From positions 444,790 through 508,789 of the forward strand of contig CAVXWX010000001.1 of assembly GCA_963765555.1 (NCBI GenBank): 64,000 bases of DNA. Direction: 5' to 3'. The notes under the pieces are model-generated. The model searched no databases, had not been told where the DNA came from, and saw only the letters and a program-made list of their open reading frames with translations. This document shows positions 53,793 through 62,469 of this stretch, piece by piece. The translations under genes were made by a program, and so were the position numbers. The stretch comes from JL08 sp963765555 (GTDB lineage: Bacteria > Pseudomonadota > Alphaproteobacteria > Rhodobacterales > Rhodobacteraceae). Position 1 is the first letter of the stretch; every line of letters begins with the position of its first letter.

Positions 53793-53861
53793 GGATGGTA
53801 GGATTCGAACCTACGATCTACTGTACCAAAAACAGTTGCCCTACCGCTAGGCCACATCCCA
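53791..53861 (-). tRNA. tRNA-Gln (anticodon TTG)
   Basis: Read on the minus strand. The acceptor stem is TGGGATG/CATCCCA, the D arm closes with GCC/GGC, and the anticodon stem ACTGT/ACAGT holds loop TTTTGGT with anticodon TTG at its centre. The T arm is GTAGG-TTCGAAT-CCTAC. All four stems pair. The CCA end is not encoded beyond the final CCCA. The gene is intact after the neighbouring integration. Confidence 0.95.
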
Positions 53862-53926
53862 ACACAGGTGGCTAATTACGCGTGAACATCTGGCAATTCA
53901 AGAGCACATTCGCAAAAATTTTGATG

Positions 53927-55240
53927 TTACTCTTCCCGCGCACCGTGTTTCAAAAGGTCTTCGGTATTCTGGTCGTTGCGTTCATCATTGATGATGTGTT
54001 CCAACTCTTCTTCGGCATCTGCTTTGACGTCTTCAACAGTGATCTCTGCCTGTGGGGCAGGTGTGGGGGCCCCGGGTTTGGGGGTGACATCCACGCCCTG
54101 CCCAGTGGTGACGAGACGGTAAGTCGGTTCGGGCATTTCAATTCCTGCGTTGTCAAAGGCCGCGAGGGCAACGCGCATGGCTTCTCCGCGCGCCAGAACA
54201 AAGCTGGTTTCCGTCTGATCTATCCACGCAGCCAGTTGCAAAACGACCGTGCTGTCACCCAGATTTTCGATCCATACATTTGCGGCCGGGGTATCAAGCA
54301 CAAAGGGCAGACCTTGTAGCGTATCCAGCGCAAGTTGCCGTGCCATGGAGAGATCGGTGCCATAGGCCACGCCCAGATCAAATACAAACCTGCGTTCGGG
54401 ATTGCGGGAATAATTGACGATGCGGCTTTTGAAAACGGTCGCGTTTGGAATCCGGATGTGGTTGCCGTCAAACGACAAAAGGATGGTCGCGCGACTGGTC
54501 AGCCGGATCACATTGCCGATATCGCCTTCGATTTCGACCGTGTCGTTGGGGCGAAACGGCTGGCGGATCGACAGCATGATGGATGCGATAAAATTCTCGA
54601 CCGTGTCCTTGACGGCAAAGCCGATTGCCAGACCAACAATACCGGCGGCCCCCAATATGGTCGACAGCAGCGCGCTGGCCCCGATGATATCAAGCGCGAC
54701 CACCAGACCCGCCAGAACAAAAGCCAACCGTACCAATTGGCGATAGATATCTGCGATGAATGCGTTGGGCGCGATCCTGTCCCAAGGCCGTTTCAGGCGC
54801 GCAAGTGCAAACCCGAGAAAAACAACCGCCGCAAAAGCAATCAAAGCCACGCCGGCCAATGGCAGAAAGGCTACAAACTGGTTCAGCCGGGCCATGAAAC
54901 GCTGTGCCGCCGGGTTTAGCCGTTCCACGACATCCGTTGTTTCGACAACTTCGTTTTCGATTGCCACAACGCCTGCCACACGGCCTGCGATCGTGTTCAG
55001 GCGCGTGGCTGTTTCCCCGTCCAGCGTCGTGCCGCGCAAGGTGACGATGCCGGAGGATACAGTGACCGTGACGTCTTCATACCCGTCCAGTTCCGCCAAA
55101 ATCCCGCGAATACGTTTTGCAATGGCGGCGTCCTGCGTCGCGCTGTCTTCTACGGATATTGTGCCTTCAGGCTGGATCGTCGTTTGCGCAGACGAAACGC
55201 CCGATAAAACAACAAACAACAAGACCCATAAGAAACGCAT
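53927..55240 (-). CDS. Mechanosensitive channel MscS with N-terminal BON domain
   Basis: About 437 aa. Signal sequence MRFLWVLLFVVLSGVSSAQ, then a periplasmic BON domain (RIRGILAELDGYEDVTVTVS to ENEVVETTDV). Three membrane helices follow, the last being the pore helix LLSTILGAAGIVGLAIGFAV. The cytosolic MscS beta domain holds SIRQPFRPNDTVEIEGDIGN and IPNATVFKSRIVNYSRNPER. A long acidic tail follows. ATG 55240 gives a neat signal peptide; 55267 is an in-frame alternative. Confidence 0.9.
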   Translation of the reverse strand: MRFLWVLLFVVLSGVSSAQTTIQPEGTISVEDSATQDAAIAKRIRGILAELDGYEDVTVTVSSGIVTLRGTTLDGETATRLNTIAGRVAGVVAIENEVVETTDVVERLNPAAQRFMARLNQFVAFLPLAGVALIAFAAVVFLGFALARLKRPWDRIAPNAFIADIYRQLVRLAFVLAGLVVALDIIGASALLSTILGAAGIVGLAIGFAVKDTVENFIASIMLSIRQPFRPNDTVEIEGDIGNVIRLTSRATILLSFDGNHIRIPNATVFKSRIVNYSRNPERRFVFDLGVAYGTDLSMARQLALDTLQGLPFVLDTPAANVWIENLGDSTVVLQLAAWIDQTETSFVLARGEAMRVALAAFDNAGIEMPEPTYRLVTTGQGVDVTPKPGAPTPAPQAEITVEDVKADAEEELEHIINDERNDQNTEDLLKHGAREE

Positions 55241-55316
55241 TTGAAATGCCCGTATCGGCGACAGCAATGCGCAAGGCTAGCGCAGGATGACGGCAGGATA
55301 AACCGGTTCGGCGACT

Positions 55317-56306
55317 TCAGGGCGTTGTTTTGACAAGAACCGCCCCTGCGCGGTGCCCGGCGGCGACCATGTCATGGGCTTTTGCGCAATCGGCCAGATC
55401 AAAAACACGGTCAACAGGACAGGTCAAAGCTCCGGCAGAAAGGGCATCGGTCAGTCGTGCGATTGCAGCGGATCTTTGGGCGTCTGTCAGGATATAGATC
55501 AACGCCATTTCCAAGGTGACCGCCTTGAACATCAGGGGATAGAAGGGAAGAACAGGTTCCATTTTTTTGGCGGACCCGTAACAGACAATGGTACCGTTTT
55601 CCGCAATAACTTCTGTATCCAGCGCGGCATTGACGCCGAATTCGACCTCGATAATACGATCAACGGGTCCGTTTGCGGCCGTGTGTATCTGATCGGCCAG
55701 ATCGGGGGCCGCATAATCCAGAACAACGTCGGCCCCTGCGGCCAAAACGCGGTCATGCGCGCGGGGGCCGGCTGTGGCGATCACGCGGGCACCGCCCCAT
55801 TTCGCTAATTGCACGGCCAGAAACCCGACAGTTCCGGCGCCGCCCTGCACCAGAACGGTTTTTCCGGCGACGTCGCCGCCACTGAATACGGTGTGGGTGG
55901 CTGTCAAACCCGGAATGCCAAGGCTTGCCCCGGTTTCAAATGATACATCACCGCCAAGCGGTACTGCCTGTTGCGCTGGTAAAGTACAAAACTCGGCGGC
56001 CGTTCCGAAGGCGCGGCGCCATTGGGCATTCCAGACCCAGACGCGGCTGCCGATCCGGTCACGATTTATCCCGTCGCCCACGGCACGGATTACACCCGCT
56101 CCGTCGCTGTGCGGAATGATTGTCGGGTAGGCCAATTCGGTGACACCCGCACGCGCACCCGCGCGCGCCTTGACGTCGGACGGGTTGACGCCCGAAAACC
56201 GCATTTCGACCTGTACTTCGCCAGCGGCGGGAACATCTGCTGCGATGTCTTGCAGTTGCAATACGTCTGTTGCAGCCCCAAAACGCGTATAGGTGATTGC
56301 TTTCAC
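55317..56306 (-). CDS. NADPH:quinone reductase, zinc-independent alcohol dehydrogenase family
   Basis: 329 aa MDR-family oxidoreductase. GroES-like N-terminus (MRFSGVNPSDVKARAGARAG), NADPH-binding VLVQGGAGTVGFLAVQLAKW near residue 145, and no structural zinc Cys cluster. Start GTG 56306 has GGAGG 6 bases upstream; the ATG at 56318 is worse placed. Reduces quinones or enones; the exact substrate is unknown. Confidence 0.9.
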   Translation of the reverse strand: MKAITYTRFGAATDVLQLQDIAADVPAAGEVQVEMRFSGVNPSDVKARAGARAGVTELAYPTIIPHSDGAGVIRAVGDGINRDRIGSRVWVWNAQWRRAFGTAAEFCTLPAQQAVPLGGDVSFETGASLGIPGLTATHTVFSGGDVAGKTVLVQGGAGTVGFLAVQLAKWGGARVIATAGPRAHDRVLAAGADVVLDYAAPDLADQIHTAANGPVDRIIEVEFGVNAALDTEVIAENGTIVCYGSAKKMEPVLPFYPLMFKAVTLEMALIYILTDAQRSAAIARLTDALSAGALTCPVDRVFDLADCAKAHDMVAAGHRAGAVLVKTTP

Positions 56307-56399
56307 TGAAACCTCCATCAGGTCATGTCATTGGTTTTGGCGCAGACTAGCAATGCGCGGGCGAATTGCTAGTCTGTTACCAGCACAAAGGAACAGCCG

Positions 56400-57302
56400 A
56401 TGCATGTCTTGCGCACACCTGACGCGCGGTTCAAGAATTTACCTGATTACCCGTTCGCGCCGCATTATACTGATGTGCCTGACCCTTATGGCGGCAGGTT
56501 GCGGTTACATTATCTGGACGAAGGCCCGCCCCATGCAGCGCCCGTTCTTGCGCTTCATGGAGAGCCGACATGGTCCTATCTATATCGCCGCATGATTCCG
56601 ATCTGGGTTCAGGCCGGACATCGTGTGATCGCGCCTGATCTGATCGGTTTCGGGCGGTCGGACAAACCTGCCGATCGCGCCGATTATACGTATCAGCGCC
56701 ATGTCGACTGGATGTCTGCCTTTGTTCAGGGTCTGAACCTGACCGACATCACACTGGTCTGTCAGGATTGGGGCGGATTGATCGGCTTGCGCCTTGTGGC
56801 GGATATGCCAGACAGGTTTGCCCGTGTTGTCGCCGCAAATACGGCTTTGCCAACCGGAGATCGCCCGATGAATGAGGCGTTCCAGAACTGGCGTACGTAT
56901 TCGCAAGCCATACCCGAATTTCGCAGTGGCCGTATCGTTTCGGGCGGAACGCAATCCAAGCTGACCAAAGCGGAAGAGGCGGCCTATGATGCGCCGTTTC
57001 CCGATGCCCGCTATCAGGCGGGTGCCCGCGAATTTCCGATGCTTGTGCCATGTCATCCTGACGATCCCGCGTCAGAGGCCAACCGCGCCGCATGGGCGCG
57101 GTTGCGCCAGTTTGAAAAGCCGTTCCTGACCGCATTCGGCGCCGATGACAGGGTTATGGCCGGTATTGATCAGGTGTTTCAGAAGAATGTGCCGGGGGCG
57201 CATGGGCAAGCCCATGTGGTTTTGCCAGATGCCGGCCATTTTCTACAGGAAGACGTGGGGCCGGACCTGGCTGAGATCGTAAACCGGTTTATCGGTGGCT
57301 GA
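56400..57302 (+). CDS. Haloalkane dehalogenase
   Basis: 300 aa alpha/beta hydrolase. The oxyanion region HGEPTWSYLYRRM has the halide-binding Trp. The nucleophile elbow CQDWGGLIGLRL holds Asp and a second halide-binding Trp. The catalytic His is in PDAGHFLQED. These features separate haloalkane dehalogenases from epoxide hydrolases. Divergent from the quinone reductase gene. Cleaves carbon-halogen bonds of haloalkanes, plausible in a marine organism. Confidence 0.9.
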   Translation: MHVLRTPDARFKNLPDYPFAPHYTDVPDPYGGRLRLHYLDEGPPHAAPVLALHGEPTWSYLYRRMIPIWVQAGHRVIAPDLIGFGRSDKPADRADYTYQRHVDWMSAFVQGLNLTDITLVCQDWGGLIGLRLVADMPDRFARVVAANTALPTGDRPMNEAFQNWRTYSQAIPEFRSGRIVSGGTQSKLTKAEEAAYDAPFPDARYQAGAREFPMLVPCHPDDPASEANRAAWARLRQFEKPFLTAFGADDRVMAGIDQVFQKNVPGAHGQAHVVLPDAGHFLQEDVGPDLAEIVNRFIGG

Positions 57303-57307
57303 GTTGC

Positions 57308-57865
57308 CTATTCGCGGATTTCATCCGGTGCCACGCCCCAAAGTGCGTCTTTCTTGGCCCACCCTTTGAAGCCGCCCGATGACAGTCGACACCATTCCAC
57401 GTTGCATTCACCCAACCGAGCCACAACGCCCAATTCCAGCGCGGCAGTGATCGGTGTTGTCGCATCGGGACGGCTGTGAAGGGTCAACATATCCTTATCG
57501 ATGATAACGGTGCGATTGCCCGACAGCAAAGAATAGTGGATCCATCCGCCTATCCCGTCACGATCCTGCACGCGACGCCAATGGCCATATTCCGCGGTGA
57601 TTTCCAATGGCATGTCGCGGCGTGTGAATACCCAATCGATCCGATGGCTGAGCGACGGGCCGCGCCGTACATTGCCTTCTGCCGCTTTCATCGAAACAAA
57701 TCGCGGGAGAGGCAGGTTGGTGACAGGGCCTTTGGCGGGTTCACTTGATGATTGCGCCATTGTCGCCGACGCCGCGCCAAGACCTATGATCAGGCAAAGC
57801 ATCAACGCGACGGCACGCCCCAAAGGCCTGCGCACGATTATGCCGGAAACTGTGCCTGAATTCAT
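57308..57865 (-). CDS. Exported SH3-domain protein
   Basis: 185 aa. N-terminal membrane/signal segment (AVALMLCLIIGLGAASATMA), then two bacterial SH3-like units (EGNVRRGPSLSHRIDWVFTR and LTLHSRPDATTPITAALELG) ending in a GWAKKDALWGV motif. Typical of periplasmic SH3 proteins that bind the cell wall. Convergent with the dehalogenase gene (5-base gap). Confidence 0.87.
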   Translation of the reverse strand: MNSGTVSGIIVRRPLGRAVALMLCLIIGLGAASATMAQSSSEPAKGPVTNLPLPRFVSMKAAEGNVRRGPSLSHRIDWVFTRRDMPLEITAEYGHWRRVQDRDGIGGWIHYSLLSGNRTVIIDKDMLTLHSRPDATTPITAALELGVVARLGECNVEWCRLSSGGFKGWAKKDALWGVAPDEIRE

Positions 57866-57963
57866 GTCTGACCGTCGATTTCTGTGCGAGGTTCTTGTGC
57901 CCCGTCTTTACATCGGCCACCATGCCACAAAGCGGGTGAACATGGAAAGCCCGAGGAAGGATA

Positions 57964-58953
57964 ATGATGCCAACAGAACGTCTGAGTGTTGTCGTGACGC
58001 GACGGTTGCCCGAAGCGGTAGAAACAAGATTGTCTGAACTGTTTAATGTGAGTCTGCGCAGTGATGATACACCGATGAGCAGGACAGAATTGACCGAGGC
58101 GCTGCAAAACGCGGATGTTCTGGTGCCCACGATCACCGATACGATCGACAGTGCGCTGATCGCACAAGCGGGCGACCGGTTGAAACTGATTGCGAATTAC
58201 GGTGCCGGTATCGACCACATTGATGTGGCAACTGCGCGCCAGCGCGGCATTCTGGTGTCCAACACGCCGGGCGTGCTGACAGATGATACCGCCGATATGG
58301 CAATGGCGCTGATTCTGGCTGTCACACGTCGCATTCCCGAAGGTCTGGCCCTGATGCAATCCGGGGAATGGACAGGTTGGGCACCAACGGCCCTTTTGGG
58401 CGGTCGCGTGGGCGGCAAGCGGCTTGGTATTTTGGGAATGGGACGTATCGGGCAGGCCGTCGCAAGACGGGCGCGCGCCTTTGGCATGCAAATCCATTAC
58501 CACAATCGCAAACGCTTGCGCCCCGAAGTCGAAGACGCGCTGGAAGCCACTTATTGGGACAGTCTGGATCAGATGGTGGCGCGCATGGACGTGATCAGTA
58601 TCAATTGTCCGCACACGCCCAGCACCTTTCATCTTATGAACGCGCGACGTCTCAAATTGTTGAAACCCTCTGCTGTGATCGTCAACACATCACGCGGCGA
58701 AGTGATTGATGAAAACGCGCTGACCCGCATGCTGCGTGCGGGCGAAATTGCGGGTGCCGGTCTTGACGTTTACGAACACGGAACCGAAATCAATCCGCGT
58801 TTGCGGGAACTGAAGAACGTGGTTCTATTGCCGCATATGGGTTCGGCCACACGCGAAGGACGCGCGGAAATGGGGGAAAAGGTTTTGATCAATATCAAGA
58901 CCTTTGACGACGGACATCGCCCGCCCGATCAGGTTGTTCCGTCTATGTTGTAG
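57964..58953 (+). CDS. D-2-hydroxyacid dehydrogenase (glyoxylate/hydroxypyruvate reductase type)
   Basis: 329 aa. The NAD(P) motif LGILGMGRIGQAVARRARAF lies near residue 158. VNTSRGEVIDENAL carries the substrate-binding Arg, GLDVYEHGTEINPRL the catalytic Glu region and LLPHMGSATREGR the catalytic His. Resembles glyoxylate reductases. Starts at ATG 57964 after GAGGAAGGA. It precedes gamma-glutamyltransferase by 28 bases in the same direction. Confidence 0.9.
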   Translation: MMPTERLSVVVTRRLPEAVETRLSELFNVSLRSDDTPMSRTELTEALQNADVLVPTITDTIDSALIAQAGDRLKLIANYGAGIDHIDVATARQRGILVSNTPGVLTDDTADMAMALILAVTRRIPEGLALMQSGEWTGWAPTALLGGRVGGKRLGILGMGRIGQAVARRARAFGMQIHYHNRKRLRPEVEDALEATYWDSLDQMVARMDVISINCPHTPSTFHLMNARRLKLLKPSAVIVNTSRGEVIDENALTRMLRAGEIAGAGLDVYEHGTEINPRLRELKNVVLLPHMGSATREGRAEMGEKVLINIKTFDDGHRPPDQVVPSML

Positions 58954-58981
58954 TCAACGCCTTGCCCGAAAGGACGACCCG

Positions 58982-60763
58982 ATGCGCATCACTCTGACGT
59001 TTCTTTGCCTCATGCTCGCCAGTGCGGGATGGGCCCAACAGACGGCTGATTCTGTGCAACCGGAAAGCAGTGTCGCCGGTGCATTCGAAACATCGTCTGA
59101 CGCAGTCCAGCGTGCGTTGGCGGCCAAATCGTCTGGCCAACCGGTGCACTCTGATGTGTGGATGGTATCTGCGGCAAACCCGCTGGCGGTTGAGGCCGGC
59201 GCGCGTATTTTGCGCGCAGGCGGAAATGCTGCTGATGCAATGGTAGCGGTGCAAGCCGTTCTGGGTTTGGTTGAACCACAATCTTCGGGCCTGGGCGGAG
59301 GGGCCTTTCTGGTGTGGTACGATGCCGCCAGCGGCAATATTACAACGCTGGACGGGCGCGAAACCGCCCCTTTGGCGGCTACACCGACATTGTTTCAGGA
59401 TGAAACCGGCGAACCGCTCAAGTTTTTTGATGCGGTTGTGGGCGGCAGGTCAGTCGGAACACCGGGGACGCCTGCTTTGATGGCGCTTGCCCATCAGAAG
59501 TGGGGCAAGCTGGAATGGGCGCCGTTGCTGGCCGAGGCCACAGAACTTGCGCAGAACGGATTTATCGTTTCGCCGCGACTGGCCGGATTGGTCGAACAGG
59601 ATGCCGAGCGGTTGTCGCGGTTTGAAACGACGGCCGCCTATTTCTTGCCGGGTGGAACGCCGGTGCAGGCCGGCGATGTTCTGAAGAACCCCGAATACGC
59701 AAACACCTTGCAAGCGATCGCCAATGAAGGAGTACTGGCGTTTTATGGCGGAGCGTTGGCGGGCAGCGTTGTGGATACCGTTCGGTCCGCCCCGGGTAAT
59801 CCTGGCGTATTGTCCACGCTTGATCTGGCGGTTTATGCGGTGAAAGAGCGCGAAGCCGTCTGCGCCCGATATCGGGTGTATCAGGTCTGCGGCATGGGCC
59901 CGCCCTCATCCGGGGCGCTGACAGTGGGCCAGATACTGGGCATGCTGGAGCCGTTTGATCTGGCAGCATTGGGGCCGCAGAACCCCGAAAGCTGGCGCCT
60001 GATCGGCGATGCATCGCGTCTGGCTTTTGCGGATCGGGGCCGTTTTATGGCTGACAGTGATTTTGTTCCCGTTCCGACCAAGGGGCTTGTCGCGCCTGAC
60101 TACCTGCACCAGCGTGCAAAACTGCTGAGCGGTCCGGATGCGTTGGAGAATGTTGCCCCCGGCACCCCCGAATTTGATCATGCCCTGAACTGGGCCGACG
60201 ATATGTCAATCGAGTTTCCATCGACGTCGCATATTTCAATCGTCGACGAGCAAGGCAATGTCTTGTCGATGACCACGACCATTGAAAACGCATTTGGATC
60301 CCGGTTGATGGTCGGTGGGTTTCTTTTGAACAATGAACTGACCGATTTCTCTTTCCGCACCCACACCGATGGTGTCCCGATTGCGAACCGGCTTGAGCCG
60401 GGAAAACGCCCGCGCTCTTCCATGGCGCCCACGATTGTTTTGAAAGATGGCAAACCGGTTCTGGCAGTTGGTTCACCGGGGGGCAGCCGGATTATCGGGT
60501 ATGTGGCCAAAACAATTATCGCCCATCTGGATTGGGGCCTTGATATCCAAAAGGCGGTGTCTTTGCCTCATGCGGTAAACCGGTTTGGCACTTTCGATCT
60601 GGAAGACGGTACCGACGCGGTTGCGCTGCAAGGAAAGCTGGAAAGCATCGGCTTTGACGTATCGGTACGCGATCTCAACTCCGGATTACATGCCATTTCG
60701 ATAGGCGATCGATTGACGGGCGGTGCTGATCCGCGTCGCGAAGGCATTGCGTTGGGCGAATGA
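58982..60763 (+). CDS. ggt: Gamma-glutamyltransferase
   Basis: 593 aa, periplasmic. Signal peptide MRITLTFLCLMLASAGWAQ. The autoprocessing site is in FPSTSHISIVDEQGNVLSMT, where the Thr of TSH becomes the N-terminal nucleophile of the small subunit. GSPGGSRIIGY is the substrate-binding block. Breaks down glutathione and gamma-glutamyl compounds. ATG 58982 fits the signal peptide; an in-frame upstream ATG at 58904 lies in the previous gene. Confidence 0.93.
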   Translation: MRITLTFLCLMLASAGWAQQTADSVQPESSVAGAFETSSDAVQRALAAKSSGQPVHSDVWMVSAANPLAVEAGARILRAGGNAADAMVAVQAVLGLVEPQSSGLGGGAFLVWYDAASGNITTLDGRETAPLAATPTLFQDETGEPLKFFDAVVGGRSVGTPGTPALMALAHQKWGKLEWAPLLAEATELAQNGFIVSPRLAGLVEQDAERLSRFETTAAYFLPGGTPVQAGDVLKNPEYANTLQAIANEGVLAFYGGALAGSVVDTVRSAPGNPGVLSTLDLAVYAVKEREAVCARYRVYQVCGMGPPSSGALTVGQILGMLEPFDLAALGPQNPESWRLIGDASRLAFADRGRFMADSDFVPVPTKGLVAPDYLHQRAKLLSGPDALENVAPGTPEFDHALNWADDMSIEFPSTSHISIVDEQGNVLSMTTTIENAFGSRLMVGGFLLNNELTDFSFRTHTDGVPIANRLEPGKRPRSSMAPTIVLKDGKPVLAVGSPGGSRIIGYVAKTIIAHLDWGLDIQKAVSLPHAVNRFGTFDLEDGTDAVALQGKLESIGFDVSVRDLNSGLHAISIGDRLTGGADPRREGIALGE

Positions 60764-60783
60764 TCACAGCTTAGGGGAAACGC

Positions 60784-62190
60784 ATGGTTCAGGCGACAAC
60801 ACTACCGCGCAACGAAAAGGGTATCAGCACGGCGCTGGGCATTCTGAAACAGCGTTTTGACGAACGGTTCCACACCGGACAGTCCATACGCGAACAGCAC
60901 GGCCATACAACGACCTGGATTACAAATCAGGCCCCTGATGCAGTCGTTTTTCCATCGGACACGGCAGAAGTCGCAGACATTGTCCAAATCTGCGCGGCGC
61001 ATAAGGTTCCGATCATTCCGTTCGGCACCGGCACCTCGCTGGAAGGGCATGTAAACGCGCCCGCAGGTGGAATTTCTGTTGATCTGAGCCAGATGAACAA
61101 AATTCTGGCCGTGAATGCCGAAGACCTGGATTGCGTGGTGCAGCCCGGTGTCACACGGGAACAACTGAACACCCACTTGCGGGATCAGGGCCTGTTTTTC
61201 CCGATTGATCCCGGCGCAAATGCGTCGCTGGGCGGGATGGCGTCAACGCGGGCTTCGGGTACCAATGCCGTGCGCTATGGCACGATGCGCGACAACGTCA
61301 TGGCGCTTGAGGCGGTGATGGCGGATGGAACGGTGATCCGTACCGCCACACGGGCGCGCAAGTCTTCGGCGGGATATGATCTGACACGTCTGCTGGTCGG
61401 GTCGGAAGGAACACTGGGCCTGATTACAGAAATTACCTTGAAACTCCATGGCATCCCCGAAGCGATATCTTCGGCGCGCTGTTCGTTCCCGACGGTCGAT
61501 GCCGCCTGTCAGGCGGTGATCGCGGTGATCCAATGCGGCATACCGGTGGCGCGGATCGAATTGCTGGATGCTTTGACCGTGCAGGCAGTGAATGCCTACT
61601 CAAAACTTGATCTGCCGCTCACACCGCTGCTGCTTTTGGAATTTCACGGCTCTGACACGAGCGTTGTCGAGCAATCACAAAGCTTTGGTGACATTGCAGA
61701 AGAGTTCGGGGCACAAGATTACACAGCGACCAGCACCACAGAAGAACGCAACGCCCTGTGGCAGGCGCGTCATGATGCCTATTGGGCGACGTTGCAATTG
61801 CGCCCGGGCGCGCAGGGTATTTCAACTGATGTCTGTGTGCCGATCTCGCGTCTGGGGGAATGCGTGGACAAGGCGCAAACCCGTTTGGCAGAGCTTGACA
61901 TACTGGCGCCGATCGTCGGCCATGTCGGGGACGGGAATTTTCACTGCCTGTTGCTGATTGACCGCGACAATCCGGCTGAGGTGGCAAAGGCGGACGGATT
62001 TGTTGGCTGGTTGAACGATCTTGCGATTTCCATGGGCGGAACCTGCACCGGTGAACACGGCATCGGGCAGGGAAAAATGCCCTATCTGGTCAAGGAATTA
62101 GGACCCGCAACGCGCTACATGCAAGCGATCAAGACTGCGCTGGACCCGCAAGGGATCATGAACCCCGGCAAGATATTCAGCTCTGGATAG
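60784..62190 (+). CDS. FAD-linked D-lactate/glycolate-type dehydrogenase
   Basis: 468 aa of the FAD_binding_4 / FAD-oxidase C family. The pyrophosphate-binding motif is IPFGTGTSLEGHVNAPAGGI and FPIDPGANASLGGMASTRAS is the second FAD block. VGHVGDGNFHCLL and CTGEHGIGQGKMPYL are active-site motifs of D-lactate dehydrogenase (cytochrome) and GlcD. Downstream of the 2-hydroxyacid dehydrogenase and GGT genes, possibly co-transcribed. A D-2-hydroxy acid is the likely substrate. Confidence 0.9.
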   Translation: MVQATTLPRNEKGISTALGILKQRFDERFHTGQSIREQHGHTTTWITNQAPDAVVFPSDTAEVADIVQICAAHKVPIIPFGTGTSLEGHVNAPAGGISVDLSQMNKILAVNAEDLDCVVQPGVTREQLNTHLRDQGLFFPIDPGANASLGGMASTRASGTNAVRYGTMRDNVMALEAVMADGTVIRTATRARKSSAGYDLTRLLVGSEGTLGLITEITLKLHGIPEAISSARCSFPTVDAACQAVIAVIQCGIPVARIELLDALTVQAVNAYSKLDLPLTPLLLLEFHGSDTSVVEQSQSFGDIAEEFGAQDYTATSTTEERNALWQARHDAYWATLQLRPGAQGISTDVCVPISRLGECVDKAQTRLAELDILAPIVGHVGDGNFHCLLLIDRDNPAEVAKADGFVGWLNDLAISMGGTCTGEHGIGQGKMPYLVKELGPATRYMQAIKTALDPQGIMNPGKIFSSG

Positions 62191-62469
62191 GGACAGATTT
62201 GTGCGTGAAAGCGCTAAGCTGTTCCTATTGCCACTGGCGGCCGTATTTAGAGCAAAAAGAAAGCAGGGTGCAGGCGCTTCTTTTTGCCGAAAATACGGGC
62301 TTAGAAGAGAGCGCAACAAGGGGTAGGGAATATCTTGGAGCGGTGACGCGGATTGGATTTTCGCGCACGCAGGTCGGTTTCGCGCAATCATGGGTCGGCG
62401 GAACAGTGTGGTCTGGCAGGGTGGTTTGGCATTGTGGCGCCAACACACTCTTTAGGGAATCGCGGAAAT
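62191..62469. other. Gap upstream of the dehydrogenase-like gene
   Basis: About 280 bases with no gene or terminator that I can support. Confidence 0.4.

Larger units (their letters stand above)
53612..53926. other. Island right boundary region
   Basis: About 315 bases. It contains the right direct repeat and tRNA-Gln; the remaining 65 bases before the mscS stop show nothing else. Confidence 0.6.

Noticed and set aside
53528..53857. Minus-strand frame sharing a peptide with a frame at 33949-34143
   Set aside because: The shared peptide is only the 96-bp repeat in translation, and the right-hand frame runs antisense through or across tRNA-Gln; the repeat is better read as an att site.
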